NCBI GenBank assembly: GCA_050743265.1
Contig: JBOGEN010000009.1
Location: forward strand, 1-44,333
Origin: JBOGEN01 sp050743265
GTDB taxonomy: Bacteria > Actinomycetota > Actinomycetes > JBOGEN01
Direction of reading: 5' to 3'
Length of the DNA: 44,333 nt
Below are positions 8,788 through 16,088 of the stretch, one piece after another. Positions within the stretch are counted from its first letter, which is position 1. Each line of letters starts with the position of its first letter. The notes beneath the pieces are model-generated. The model was not told the origin of the DNA, ran no database searches, and saw nothing but the letters and a program-made list of their open reading frames with translations. The position numbers were made by a program, and so were the translations under genes.

Positions 8788-10155
8788 GTGAGCAGGCATG
8801 ACCACGGCGGGTGGCCATGCCGGCACGGGGGTGAACCGATGGGGCAGCTCTCGGACGAGAACCTGACGACCAAGGCTCCTGCGCGGCAGGTCGTCACCCA
8901 GCGCCGGCCGGAGGTCATCTCCGAGCCGGTACCACCGGCCGCCCGGCCCGCGCCCCCCGACCTCGGTGAGGCCGTCAGGACCGCGGTGGCGCTCGGCTGG
9001 CAGCTCTCCCAGCTGTACGCGGACGCGGAGGACTCGCCGGACGACGACGACGCGGACGAGGCTGAGCCCACCGTCGCCGCGGGCCAGCACATCGGGACAG
9101 ACCCCGCCGCCCGGACGCCTCGGGCCGCCCCGGGTTCGCCGTCCCCGGCGTTGTCCCCGGCCCTGCCGTCGATGAGCAGGCTCCCCTTGCACACGCAGTC
9201 GGAGCTGCGCGTCACGCAGGTGCTGGCGCGGGTCGTACGGCTACAGGTCCAGTTCGGGGACCGCGACGGTGGCGTGTGGCCGGTGACCACGCTGCAGCGG
9301 CTCCAGCACGAGCGGGCATCCAACGAGGCGATCCGTGCCGCCGTGCCCCTGCTGCACGAGGACCTGCTCCGAGCGATGACCTGGGTGGACGTCCGGGTGG
9401 CCAAGGCCTACTCCCTCGGCGCCGACCTCGAGCGGTACACCCGGCGTCCCACGCACCCTGCGCGGCACAGCGACCGGTCGGACGGTCCTGCCAGCCTGCA
9501 GGGACAGGTCCGCCCCGAGGTGACCCGGCAGATCCACCGCGCGCTCCGCGACCTGACCACGGTCCTGCCCGACCATGCAGCGGAGACCGTGACGATGTCC
9601 CTGCTCGCCTGGGACAGGGCGGTGAACGCGCAGCGGCCCACCACCGAGAGGCCGAAGCAGTCCTGGCCGGACACGCTGCACCGGCAAGGAGCCCGGTGGC
9701 GTTCGCTGCTCACGGGCGAGACGGCGGCCGGGGACCTCGTCCCGCTGGACGCCATCGTCGGCAGCGCCGTGGGGTCCCTGTGGGCGAGCCGCAGGCTGGC
9801 GGTGAACGCGCTCCGCTCGTTCGCGCCCGTGCTCGTCGGCATCGGTGCGCTCGTCGGCCTCGTCGTCCTCGGCGTCGTCCTGTGGCCGGACGCCGAACTC
9901 GCCGGCAAGTTCGTGTCCGTCCTCGTCACGCTGGCCGCCGGTGCCGCCGGGGCCTGGAGGGCCGTCTCTCCACGGGTCGTCCAGGCGTTCCAGGACTACC
10001 GGGACGAGATCCTGGGGGCGTCCTGGAACTGGGCCATCGCCTACGAGATCACGCCCTCGCCCGTGCGCTCGTACCTCGCCACGTTCGAGGCCTGGGACGC
10101 CCTGGACGAGTTCCTCGACAACGTCCGTCGTCAGGGTCGGGGCAAGCGCCGCTGA
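8788..10155 (+). CDS. hypothetical two-TM membrane protein
   Basis: 455 residues of no family I recognise. The N-terminal third is Pro/Ala/Asp-rich and probably disordered, with an acidic run (DSPDDDDADE) near residue 85. The middle (about 145-335) is predicted helical and cytoplasmic. Two hydrophobic helices (about 348-368 and 373-391) form a hairpin, and a short conserved-looking tail (FQDYRDEILGASWNWAIAYEI) follows. The GTG at 8788 has GGAGG five bases upstream; an ATG at 8839 with GGGGTGA upstream is an alternative. It is divergent from the peptidase across 245 bases. The helical-domain plus TM-hairpin layout recalls membrane-associated effector or sensor proteins, but no function can be claimed. 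Confidence 0.75.
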   Translation: MSRHDHGGWPCRHGGEPMGQLSDENLTTKAPARQVVTQRRPEVISEPVPPAARPAPPDLGEAVRTAVALGWQLSQLYADAEDSPDDDDADEAEPTVAAGQHIGTDPAARTPRAAPGSPSPALSPALPSMSRLPLHTQSELRVTQVLARVVRLQVQFGDRDGGVWPVTTLQRLQHERASNEAIRAAVPLLHEDLLRAMTWVDVRVAKAYSLGADLERYTRRPTHPARHSDRSDGPASLQGQVRPEVTRQIHRALRDLTTVLPDHAAETVTMSLLAWDRAVNAQRPTTERPKQSWPDTLHRQGARWRSLLTGETAAGDLVPLDAIVGSAVGSLWASRRLAVNALRSFAPVLVGIGALVGLVVLGVVLWPDAELAGKFVSVLVTLAAGAAGAWRAVSPRVVQAFQDYRDEILGASWNWAIAYEITPSPVRSYLATFEAWDALDEFLDNVRRQGRGKRR

Positions 10156-10218
10156 GGCGAAGGCGCCGTCGAACCCGGGCTCCGGTGTAGTCACGTCGGA
10201 AGAGGCGGCGTTGGTCGC

Positions 10219-10341
10219 GGTCTCGACCCAGCCGAGCGTGAGACCTACGCCAACGGCGTACGCAAGGTGACCTGCCGCGATCCCGACGGCAATGCGATCG
10301 GCGTTGGCGGCGCGCCCAAGGCCGATGCAGAGTCACGGTAG
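10219..10341 (+). pseudogene. remnant of a VOC/glyoxalase-family gene
   Basis: About 40 codons ending at TAG 10339-10341 read ETYANGVRKVTCRDPDGNAIGVGGAP near their end. The RDPDGN-x-IG-x-GGAP ending is the C-terminal strand and metal-site loop of vicinal-oxygen-chelate (glyoxalase/bleomycin resistance) proteins. No start codon or N-terminal half can be found upstream, where the intact hypothetical gene ends at 10155. It is therefore a 5'-truncated remnant, showing a past deletion at this junction between the hypothetical gene and the pterin-type cluster. Confidence 0.65.
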
Positions 10342-10509
10342 GAAGCGGGCTCGACGCGGCGCGTTGCGTCCTCGACGTCGCCCACGGCGCACGCTGCTGG
10401 GGTGTGCCTTCGAGGTCTGGAGATGCCGGATCGCTGGTACCACCAGACGACAGGGTGACGCCGAGGCGGCGACCGACCTTGGTTTCGGTGAGCGCGGTGC
10501 TCCCGGCGG
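10342..10509. other. intergenic stretch without a recognised gene
   Basis: Together with the VOC remnant this makes a 354-base stretch (10156-10509) without an intact gene. After the remnant I see only GC-rich sequence with no convincing start, motif or hairpin. It separates the older neighbourhood from the methyltransferase that opens the next cluster. Confidence 0.4.
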
Positions 10510-11313
10510 TCACGCCGACAAGACCAAGAGATCCTGGTGCTCCACCCTCACCCGGAGATCACCCACAGCCGCCTGCGCCAGCCGATCATCCACATACGTC
10601 GCGGCTCGACGCGCGAGCCCCGGGCGTTGCTCGGTCGCGGCAGCACGCCAGCCGTGCAACCACGCCGTGATCAACGGTTGGTCGTCGGCGTCGAGCATCC
10701 ACGGACTCGTGCGGGCGAGGAGCCGAAGCCCGCGTGACCGAACGGCCTCGGCCGTCGCAGATGCCGCCATGGGACCCAGCAGTCGCCCTCGTTCGGTGGG
10801 CCGTCGTTGGTGGGCGTTGAAGGCCTCGCTCAGGCGGGCGTCCAGGGGATGCGAGGGGGTGAGATCCACGCGTCCGGTGACGGTGAGCGTGATCAACGTG
10901 GGGACTCCGGCGGTGGTGCAGGCAGCAACGAGCTGGCCCAGCTCGTCGTCGCTGAGGACGTCGAGCAGTGCAGACGCGGTGATCAGCGTTGCTCCGTCAA
11001 GCTCTGCCGGGTCCAGGTGCGTCAGGTCACGTTCCCTGGTCTCGACGGTGACAGGTGCTCGGTCCGATCCTTCCCACGGTGGGTGCGCCGCAGCCTGAGC
11101 GAGGAGTTCGGGGTCGCGGTCGTAGAGGACCCAATGCTGGGGACCTGGCAGCAGCGGCGCGAGCCATCGGCCCATGGACCCCGTGCCGGAACCGAGGTCG
11201 TGGACGACGGTGCGGTCCCCGGCCAGCAGCCGACGGACCTCGTCCACGAGCTCGCGTGATCGGGAGTCTGCGTCGGCAGGTTCGCGCAGCCGCAGCCACT
11301 CAGGGAAGCTCAT
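10510..11313 (-). CDS. class I SAM-dependent methyltransferase
   Basis: 267 residues. Motif I is VHDLGSGTGSMGRWL (about 37-51), followed by an acidic motif II region (VLYDRDPELLAQ) and a motif IV-like TLITASALLDVLSDDEL. The start ATG at 11313 (MSFPEWLRL) fits the domain border; longer upstream reading in the same frame has no family similarity. It is divergent from the CDP-alcohol phosphatidyltransferase across 97 bases and forms the left edge of the pterin-type cluster. The substrate is unknown, and the C-terminal half (about 180-267) looks family-specific. By context it may methylate an intermediate of the compound made by this cluster. Confidence 0.85.
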   Translation of the reverse strand: MSFPEWLRLREPADADSRSRELVDEVRRLLAGDRTVVHDLGSGTGSMGRWLAPLLPGPQHWVLYDRDPELLAQAAAHPPWEGSDRAPVTVETRERDLTHLDPAELDGATLITASALLDVLSDDELGQLVAACTTAGVPTLITLTVTGRVDLTPSHPLDARLSEAFNAHQRRPTERGRLLGPMAASATAEAVRSRGLRLLARTSPWMLDADDQPLITAWLHGWRAAATEQRPGLARRAATYVDDRLAQAAVGDLRVRVEHQDLLVLSA

Positions 11314-11410
11314 GGCCGGGCTCGCCACCGAGTGCTCACCTCGCCTCCCGGGTGAACCTGACGCTAGCAATCTGCGTGCACAGGGACGACGGCTGAGTTG
11401 CTGAGGGTGG

Positions 11411-12163
11411 GTGACGGTGGTGCGCGGTCGGCACGGGGTTTCCGTGCTCGGTCTTGCTGGTCTGCTGCTCACCCTCTCCGCGCTCGCGAGGACGACCGGG
11501 CTTGGTCCCCCGGGCTGGTTCGTTGGGTTCGGGTGCGGTGCCGTGCTGTACGCGACGGTGGCAGCCGGGCTGTCGCGGACTGCGCATGGGCTGGGACCGG
11601 CCGATATGGTCACTCTGACCCGGGCCACGCTGAGCTGTAGCGCTGCGGCGTTGGTGGCGGATTTCTTCGATGAGCCGCACTCACCGACGCCGCTCGTCGC
11701 CCTGGCGGCGACGGCGCTGGCGCTCGACCTGGTTGACGGTTGGGTGGCTCGCCGGACCGGCACGATCTCGGCATTCGGAACCCGGTTCGACGGCGAGGCC
11801 GATGCGTTCTTGATGCTGGTGCTCAGCGTGTACGCCGCTGCGTGGTTCGGGGCCTGGGTGCTTGCGATCGGTGCCGCGCGGTACCTGTTCGGCGCGGCTG
11901 GTCTCGTCCGGCCGTGGATGCGGCGGCGGCTGCCGCCGCGGTACTGGCGCAAGGTGGTCACTGCGACGGCGGGCATCGTGCTGACCGTCGCGGCGTCGCG
12001 GCTGCTTCCCGACGCTGTGACGCGAGCGTCGCTGCTCCTGGTCGCGTTTCTCGTGGCCGAGTCGTTCGGGCGCGACGTGTGGTGGCTGGCGAGGCGCCGG
12101 GCCGCCGGCCGCACAGGGTCGGCCGATCCGCGGGGGCGTGGTGTGGTGAGGGTCGACGCGTGA
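11411..12163 (+). CDS. CDP-alcohol phosphatidyltransferase family membrane enzyme
   Basis: 250 residues with about six hydrophobic segments. The complete CDP-OH-P motif is present: Asp106, Asp109, Gly110, Ala113, Arg114, Gly123, Asp127 and Asp131 (DLVDGWVARR, then FGTRFDGEAD). Such integral membrane enzymes transfer a phosphatidyl or similar phospho-alcohol unit from a CDP-linked donor to a hydroxyl acceptor. The start is GTG 11411, with GAGGG close by; the GTG at 11417 has better spacing and is possible. The stop overlaps the start of the next methyltransferase gene by two bases, so they are translationally coupled. It is probably not the housekeeping PgsA, given this context; the acceptor is unknown. 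Confidence 0.9.
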   Translation: MTVVRGRHGVSVLGLAGLLLTLSALARTTGLGPPGWFVGFGCGAVLYATVAAGLSRTAHGLGPADMVTLTRATLSCSAAALVADFFDEPHSPTPLVALAATALALDLVDGWVARRTGTISAFGTRFDGEADAFLMLVLSVYAAAWFGAWVLAIGAARYLFGAAGLVRPWMRRRLPPRYWRKVVTATAGIVLTVAASRLLPDAVTRASLLLVAFLVAESFGRDVWWLARRRAAGRTGSADPRGRGVVRVDA

Positions 12164-12936
12164 GGCAGGACGTCCGCCACCGAATCGACCGCCACCGATT
12201 CGACCGCGCCTTGGAACGGGCCCGGAGCGCGGCGTACGGGACCTGCGGGTTCGTCGGTCAGGAGGGCTTCATGCGCGCCAGGGACATCCTGGCGCTGGCG
12301 AACCGCGCCGGTATCGCCTCCGGTGTCTCGGTGCTCGATGTGTGCTGCGGGGTGGCCGGGCCGGGCCGGCTGATCACGCGCGAGCTCGGGTGCACGTACC
12401 TGGGGGTGGACGCCAGCCCGGCGGCGGTCGAGATCGCCCGGAGCCGGGCCGGCGATCTGCCCTGCCGGTTCGAGGTGGCACGCGTGCCACCGGTGCCGCC
12501 CGGCCCCTTCGACGTCGTGCTCCTGCTCGAGACGATGCTGGCCTTCCCCGACCAGGATGCCCTCCTCGGTGCGGTCGCCGACGTGCTGGCGGCGGGTGGT
12601 CGGCTCGCCTTCACGGTCGAGGAAGGCGCACCACTCACCGAGGCGGAGCGGGCGCGGATGCCGGACGCCGACACCGTCTGGCCCGTACGTCATGAGGCCC
12701 TGGTGGCCGCTCTCGGGCGCGCGGGGCTGCGGGTTGCGTGGGCGGAGGACTGCACGCGTGCGCACCTCACGGTGGTCGAGGCATTGACCGACGCGTACAC
12801 CGCGGACGCCTCAGCGATCGCCGCGTGCGTCGGGCGGCGTGCGGTGGACGACCTGCTGACGGCGCACCGACTCTGGAGCGCGTGGCTGGCGGGCGACCGG
12901 ATCAGGAAGCTCGCCTTCGTCGCCGTGAAGGGGTGA
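12160..12936 (+). CDS. class I SAM-dependent methyltransferase, coupled to the phosphatidyltransferase
   Basis: 258 residues. Motif I is VLDVCCGVAGPGRLI (about 49-63), then YLGVDASPAAVEIAR, and a motif IV-like FDVVLLLETMLAFPDQ. The start GTG at 12160 overlaps the upstream TGA (GTGA), giving tight coupling. A short N-terminal helical segment (about 1-35, DRHRFDRALERARSAAYG) precedes the Rossmann fold. It resembles small-molecule methyltransferases in general. It ends 22 bases before the stop of the convergent phosphatase-superfamily gene. It may act on the same product as the methyltransferase at 10510, but the two are not close paralogues. Confidence 0.87.
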   Translation: MRQDVRHRIDRHRFDRALERARSAAYGTCGFVGQEGFMRARDILALANRAGIASGVSVLDVCCGVAGPGRLITRELGCTYLGVDASPAAVEIARSRAGDLPCRFEVARVPPVPPGPFDVVLLLETMLAFPDQDALLGAVADVLAAGGRLAFTVEEGAPLTEAERARMPDADTVWPVRHEALVAALGRAGLRVAWAEDCTRAHLTVVEALTDAYTADASAIAACVGRRAVDDLLTAHRLWSAWLAGDRIRKLAFVAVKG

Positions 12937-12958
12937 GCGCTCAGCGAGGTCCGACGGC

Positions 12959-14602
12959 TCAGTGTGGTCCGAAGGCAGTGAGGAACCGGTCGCGGAAGCT
13001 GTCCATCCGCCACACGGGTGCGTCCGGGCCGGGTCGCAGTCCGTCCTCCCAGCCCCAGTCCGCGACCCGGTGCAGCACCGCCGGGTCGTGGGCGAGGATC
13101 GTCACCGGCACGTCGTGCGTCGCGTCGGGACCGCTGATGTAGGACCAGGGCTCGTGGTCGCCGAGCATCACGACGACGAGGTCCGGGTCCGGCCACGTGC
13201 GGACGAACGAGATGAGTGAGCTGAGCGAGTACACGACCGAGCGTCCGTACGCACCACGCACGCCCTCGGGGTCGCGGAGGAGCTCCTGGGCCGAGAGGCC
13301 GTCGTCCCGCATGCCCCCGAACACCGAGCCGTCGCCCAGGGTGCGCCACGGCACCAGCTCGGGCAGCGGTGTCCACGGGTGGTGGCTGGAGGAGAGGTCG
13401 ATCTCGGCCATGACCGGGTCGCGGTTCTCCGGTTCGAGCTCGATGCGGCGGAAGGCGTCCAGGACGTACTGGTCGGGCATCAGCGACCAGCCGAAGCGCG
13501 GACCGACGTACCCGGTGTCGCTCTTGTCGAGGAGCCGTTCGTAGCGGTAGAAGGTCTTACCCTCCGGCCACTCGGACGTGACCGAGGGGAGGGCGAAGAC
13601 AGTTCGCCAGCCGGCCCGGCCGAAGGCAGACGTGAGGGTCATGCGCCGGTCCCCGAGCAGCTCGTCGTAGCGCTGCTGGTTGTCCACCCACAGCCCCGAC
13701 TGCATCGTCGCGTGGGCGAACCAGCTGCCCGCTCCGAACGTGGGCGAGGTGAGGAAGCCGCTGCGGGCAAAGAACCCGACCTCCGCCAGCCGACGGGTCC
13801 CAGCGTCGAGGACGCGCGCGACATCCGGCGAGATCGAGGGGTCCTGCACCGCCGCACGGCCGTAGCTCTCGGTGAAGACCAGCAGCACGTCCTTGCCGGC
13901 CAAGCCGGTCAGGAGCCGATCGTCGGGAGTGCCGGTGACCTTGTCACTCGCGATCTCCTTCTCGAACGCGGCCCTGTCCTCGAGGCCTGCGCGCACCTGT
14001 CGTACGTCGTCGTAGACCCGCTGGGCGGCGCTGGCAGAGGCCACCTGGTCGGCCGGGGAGAGCTGGAGGCCGGTCACGAAGGCCAGCGTCCAGGCCAGCC
14101 CGAGAGCTGCCCCCGCCACCAGCGACCCCCGCTTGTGGGCGACTGCGACCTTGCTGAGGCGGAGCGCGGCGAGGGGAAGGAGAGTCACGGCCGCGACGAC
14201 GCCGAGTACCGCGGCCACGACGGCGCCGTTCGCCACCGCTGCACCGTCGGTGTCCCGCAGCACGTCGACGCCCGGTTCGATGAGGGTCCAGTCGATGGCC
14301 GGGTCAAAGGGCCGATCGAGGACCATCACGAACCCGATGTTGACCACCTTCAGGACCACGACCAGGGCGAGGACAAGACCGAGGATCACCGCTGCTGGGG
14401 GACGCGCCCGCGCGGGCAGGACCAGGGCGATCCCGACGAGCACGATCGCCTCGACGGGGAGGTGGAGCAGCAGGGACGGGGACAGGTGGTCGACCCGGGC
14501 GGGGAGGACGAGCGCACCCCAGACAGCGAGGCCCGCCAGCAGGGTGAGCACCGTGGAGGCGACAGCACGGGGCCGGCCCTTGGTGGCCTGAAGGCGTCGC
14601 AC
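12959..14602 (-). CDS. membrane-anchored alkaline-phosphatase-superfamily enzyme (sulfatase/LTA-synthase-like)
   Basis: 547 residues. About five TM helices lie in the first 190 residues, then an extracytoplasmic catalytic domain. Typical elements are VLLVFTESYGRAA (metal-binding Glu), SPTFGAGSWFAHATMQSGL (likely Ser/Thr nucleophile region), SEWPEGKTFY, and VVVMLGDHEPW (metal-binding Asp-His). This is the layout of phosphoglycerol transferases and LtaS-type enzymes, which transfer or hydrolyse phospho- or sulfo-groups on envelope glycolipids outside the membrane. The start is GTG 14602, with GGAGGAG upstream. It is divergent from the dehydrogenase gene and convergent with the methyltransferase. 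Whether it transfers phosphoglycerol or hydrolyses an ester cannot be told. Confidence 0.88.
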   Translation of the reverse strand: MRRLQATKGRPRAVASTVLTLLAGLAVWGALVLPARVDHLSPSLLLHLPVEAIVLVGIALVLPARARPPAAVILGLVLALVVVLKVVNIGFVMVLDRPFDPAIDWTLIEPGVDVLRDTDGAAVANGAVVAAVLGVVAAVTLLPLAALRLSKVAVAHKRGSLVAGAALGLAWTLAFVTGLQLSPADQVASASAAQRVYDDVRQVRAGLEDRAAFEKEIASDKVTGTPDDRLLTGLAGKDVLLVFTESYGRAAVQDPSISPDVARVLDAGTRRLAEVGFFARSGFLTSPTFGAGSWFAHATMQSGLWVDNQQRYDELLGDRRMTLTSAFGRAGWRTVFALPSVTSEWPEGKTFYRYERLLDKSDTGYVGPRFGWSLMPDQYVLDAFRRIELEPENRDPVMAEIDLSSSHHPWTPLPELVPWRTLGDGSVFGGMRDDGLSAQELLRDPEGVRGAYGRSVVYSLSSLISFVRTWPDPDLVVVMLGDHEPWSYISGPDATHDVPVTILAHDPAVLHRVADWGWEDGLRPGPDAPVWRMDSFRDRFLTAFGPH

Positions 14603-14638
14603 GTGTGCTCCTCCGCAGGTCCCGCGTCTCGCGCTCCA

Positions 14639-14648
14639 TACTGCAGTA
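14639..14648. promoter_or_regulatory. TACTGCAGTA palindrome in the divergent promoter region
   Basis: A 10-base perfect palindrome sits in the 98-base gap between the divergent membrane phosphatase-type gene and the dehydrogenase operon. It is placed where a shared regulator could act on both. No copy of it was noticed at other promoters in the window. Confidence 0.3.
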
Positions 14649-14700
14649 CGGGACAGGCCATGCTGGGGTTCACCGAGGCGATCTTCGACGTACGGGTGAG

Positions 14701-15690
14701 GTGGCGGTGGCGCACGAGGCGCGGGCGTTCTGGCTCAGCGAACCTGGGCGCGGGGAGATCCGCACGGTCGACGTGATCGACCCCGGGCAGGACGACGTGC
14801 TCGTCCGCAGCCTGCACTCCGCCGTGAGCCGCGGGAGCGAGACGCTGGTGTTCCGTGGCGGCGTGCCGCCCGACCAGTACGACGTCATGCGCGCGCCGTA
14901 CCAGGAGGGCGAGTTCCCCGGGCCGGTGAAGTACGGCTACCTCAACGTCGGGACCGTGGAGCACGGACCGGAGGCGCTCGCCGGTCGCACAGTCTTCTGC
15001 CTGTACCCGCACCAGACGCGGTACGTCGTCCCGGCGTCAGCCGTCACGGTCGTCCCCGATGGGGTGCCGCCGCGGCGGGCTGTCCTGGCGGGCACCGTCG
15101 AGACCGCGGTCAACGCACTGTGGGACGCCGCACCTCTCGTCGGGGACCGGGTCGCGGTGGTGGGTGCGGGGATGGTCGGTTGCTGCGTCGCCCGCCTGCT
15201 CGCCGGGATCCCCGGCGTCGCGGTGACCCTGGTCGACGTCGACCCGTCGCGTACCGGGGTCGCGCACGCGCTCGGCGTCTCGTTCGCCTCGCCGGAGGAG
15301 GCTCCACGGGGTTGCGACCTGGTGCTGCACGCCAGCGCCACCTCAGCCGGACTGCAGCTGTCGCTGGACCTGCTGGCGACCGAGGGCGCGGTCATCGAGC
15401 TCAGCTGGTACGGCGACACGCCGGTCAGCCTCTCGCTCGGCGGGGCGTTCCACTCCGCACGTCTCGCCGTCCGCGCCACGCAGGTGGGGGCGGTGGCCGC
15501 GGCCCGCCGCGCGAGGCGTACCCCCGCCGACCGGCTGGCCCTGGCGTTGCAGCTGCTGGAGGACCCTGCGTTCGACGTGCTCCTCACGGGCGGCTCGCCG
15601 TTCGCGGAGCTCCCGCGGCTGATGCCGCGCCTGGCGTCCGGCGAGCTGCCGGCGCTCTGCCACACGATCAGCTACGACGCGGAGGACTGA
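14701..15690 (+). CDS. MDR-family dehydrogenase (BchC/zinc-alcohol-dehydrogenase-like)
   Basis: 329 residues. The N-terminal GroES-like domain holds the segment SAVSRGSETLVFRGGVP and PVKYGYLNVGTVE, typical of the BchC-like branch of medium-chain dehydrogenases. A Rossmann nucleotide site follows as VAVVGAGMVGCCVARLLA (about 155-172) with VTLVDVDPSR. The catalytic-zinc Cys of ordinary alcohol dehydrogenases is replaced by Ser in SRGSE, and the structural-zinc Cys cluster is absent, so the enzyme is probably zinc-free. The start is GTG 14701; GTG 14707 is equally possible, both near GGTGAG. It is overlapped (ATGA) by the PTPS-like gene, and the pair dehydrogenase-PTPS is, as far as I know, a recurring one. 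It probably oxidises a side-chain hydroxyl; the substrate is unknown. Confidence 0.88.
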   Translation: MAVAHEARAFWLSEPGRGEIRTVDVIDPGQDDVLVRSLHSAVSRGSETLVFRGGVPPDQYDVMRAPYQEGEFPGPVKYGYLNVGTVEHGPEALAGRTVFCLYPHQTRYVVPASAVTVVPDGVPPRRAVLAGTVETAVNALWDAAPLVGDRVAVVGAGMVGCCVARLLAGIPGVAVTLVDVDPSRTGVAHALGVSFASPEEAPRGCDLVLHASATSAGLQLSLDLLATEGAVIELSWYGDTPVSLSLGGAFHSARLAVRATQVGAVAAARRARRTPADRLALALQLLEDPAFDVLLTGGSPFAELPRLMPRLASGELPALCHTISYDAED

Positions 15691-16088
15691 TGTTCGGCGT
15701 GACGGTCCGCGACCACGTGATGGTGGCGCACAGTCTGCAGGGCGAGGTGTTCGGCCCCGCGCAGCAGCTGCACGGAGCGACGTACGTCGTCGATGCGACG
15801 TTCCGGGGACCCGCGCTCGACGCGCACGGAGTGCTGCTCGACATCGGACTGGCCACGCAGGAGCTTCACGCCGTACTCGCCGACCTGACCTACCGCAACC
15901 TCGACGACCACCCCGAGCTGGCCGGCCAGAACACCACCACAGAGGTGCTGGCCAAGCTGGTGGCGGACCGGCTGGCCGGTCAGGTGGCCGCTGGCGCTCT
16001 GGGCACGAGCAACGGCCGGATCTCCTCGATTGCGGTCACGCTGCACGAGTCGCACGTCGCCTCCGCGGGGTACGAGCGGTCGTTGTGA
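15690..16088 (+). CDS. divergent 6-pyruvoyl-tetrahydropterin synthase/QueD-like T-fold protein
   Basis: 132 residues with the PTPS/QueD length and order of elements: VAHS (zinc His14), LHG (zinc His28), LTYRNLDD, GQNTTTEVLAKLVADRL and TLHES (pterin-binding Glu120). Three key residues differ from canonical enzymes: the third zinc His of LHGH is Ala30 (LHGA), the catalytic Cys four positions before the LHG His is Ala24, and the catalytic His of the LDH-RN motif is Tyr68. It overlaps both the upstream dehydrogenase (ATGA) and the downstream glycosyltransferase (GTGA). It belongs to the fold, but classical tetrahydropterin or carboxy-tetrahydropterin synthase chemistry is doubtful; it may bind or modify another dihydropterin-like compound. 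Confidence 0.85.
   Translation: MFGVTVRDHVMVAHSLQGEVFGPAQQLHGATYVVDATFRGPALDAHGVLLDIGLATQELHAVLADLTYRNLDDHPELAGQNTTTEVLAKLVADRLAGQVAAGALGTSNGRISSIAVTLHESHVASAGYERSL

Noticed and set aside
10510..12765. A 751-codon minus-strand open frame covering the methyltransferase and both genes to its right
   Set aside because: Only the last 267 codons have family similarity. The rest is the GC-rich antisense of two well-supported plus-strand genes and has low-complexity composition.
13379..14776. A 465-codon plus-strand frame opposite the membrane phosphatase-type gene
   Set aside because: Low-complexity antisense composition; the minus-strand protein has TM helices and the GDHE metal motif.
15690..16088. 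Queuosine/7-deazaguanine pathway (QueD)
   Set aside because: No queE, queC or folE-like gene is present and the catalytic Cys and His are lost.
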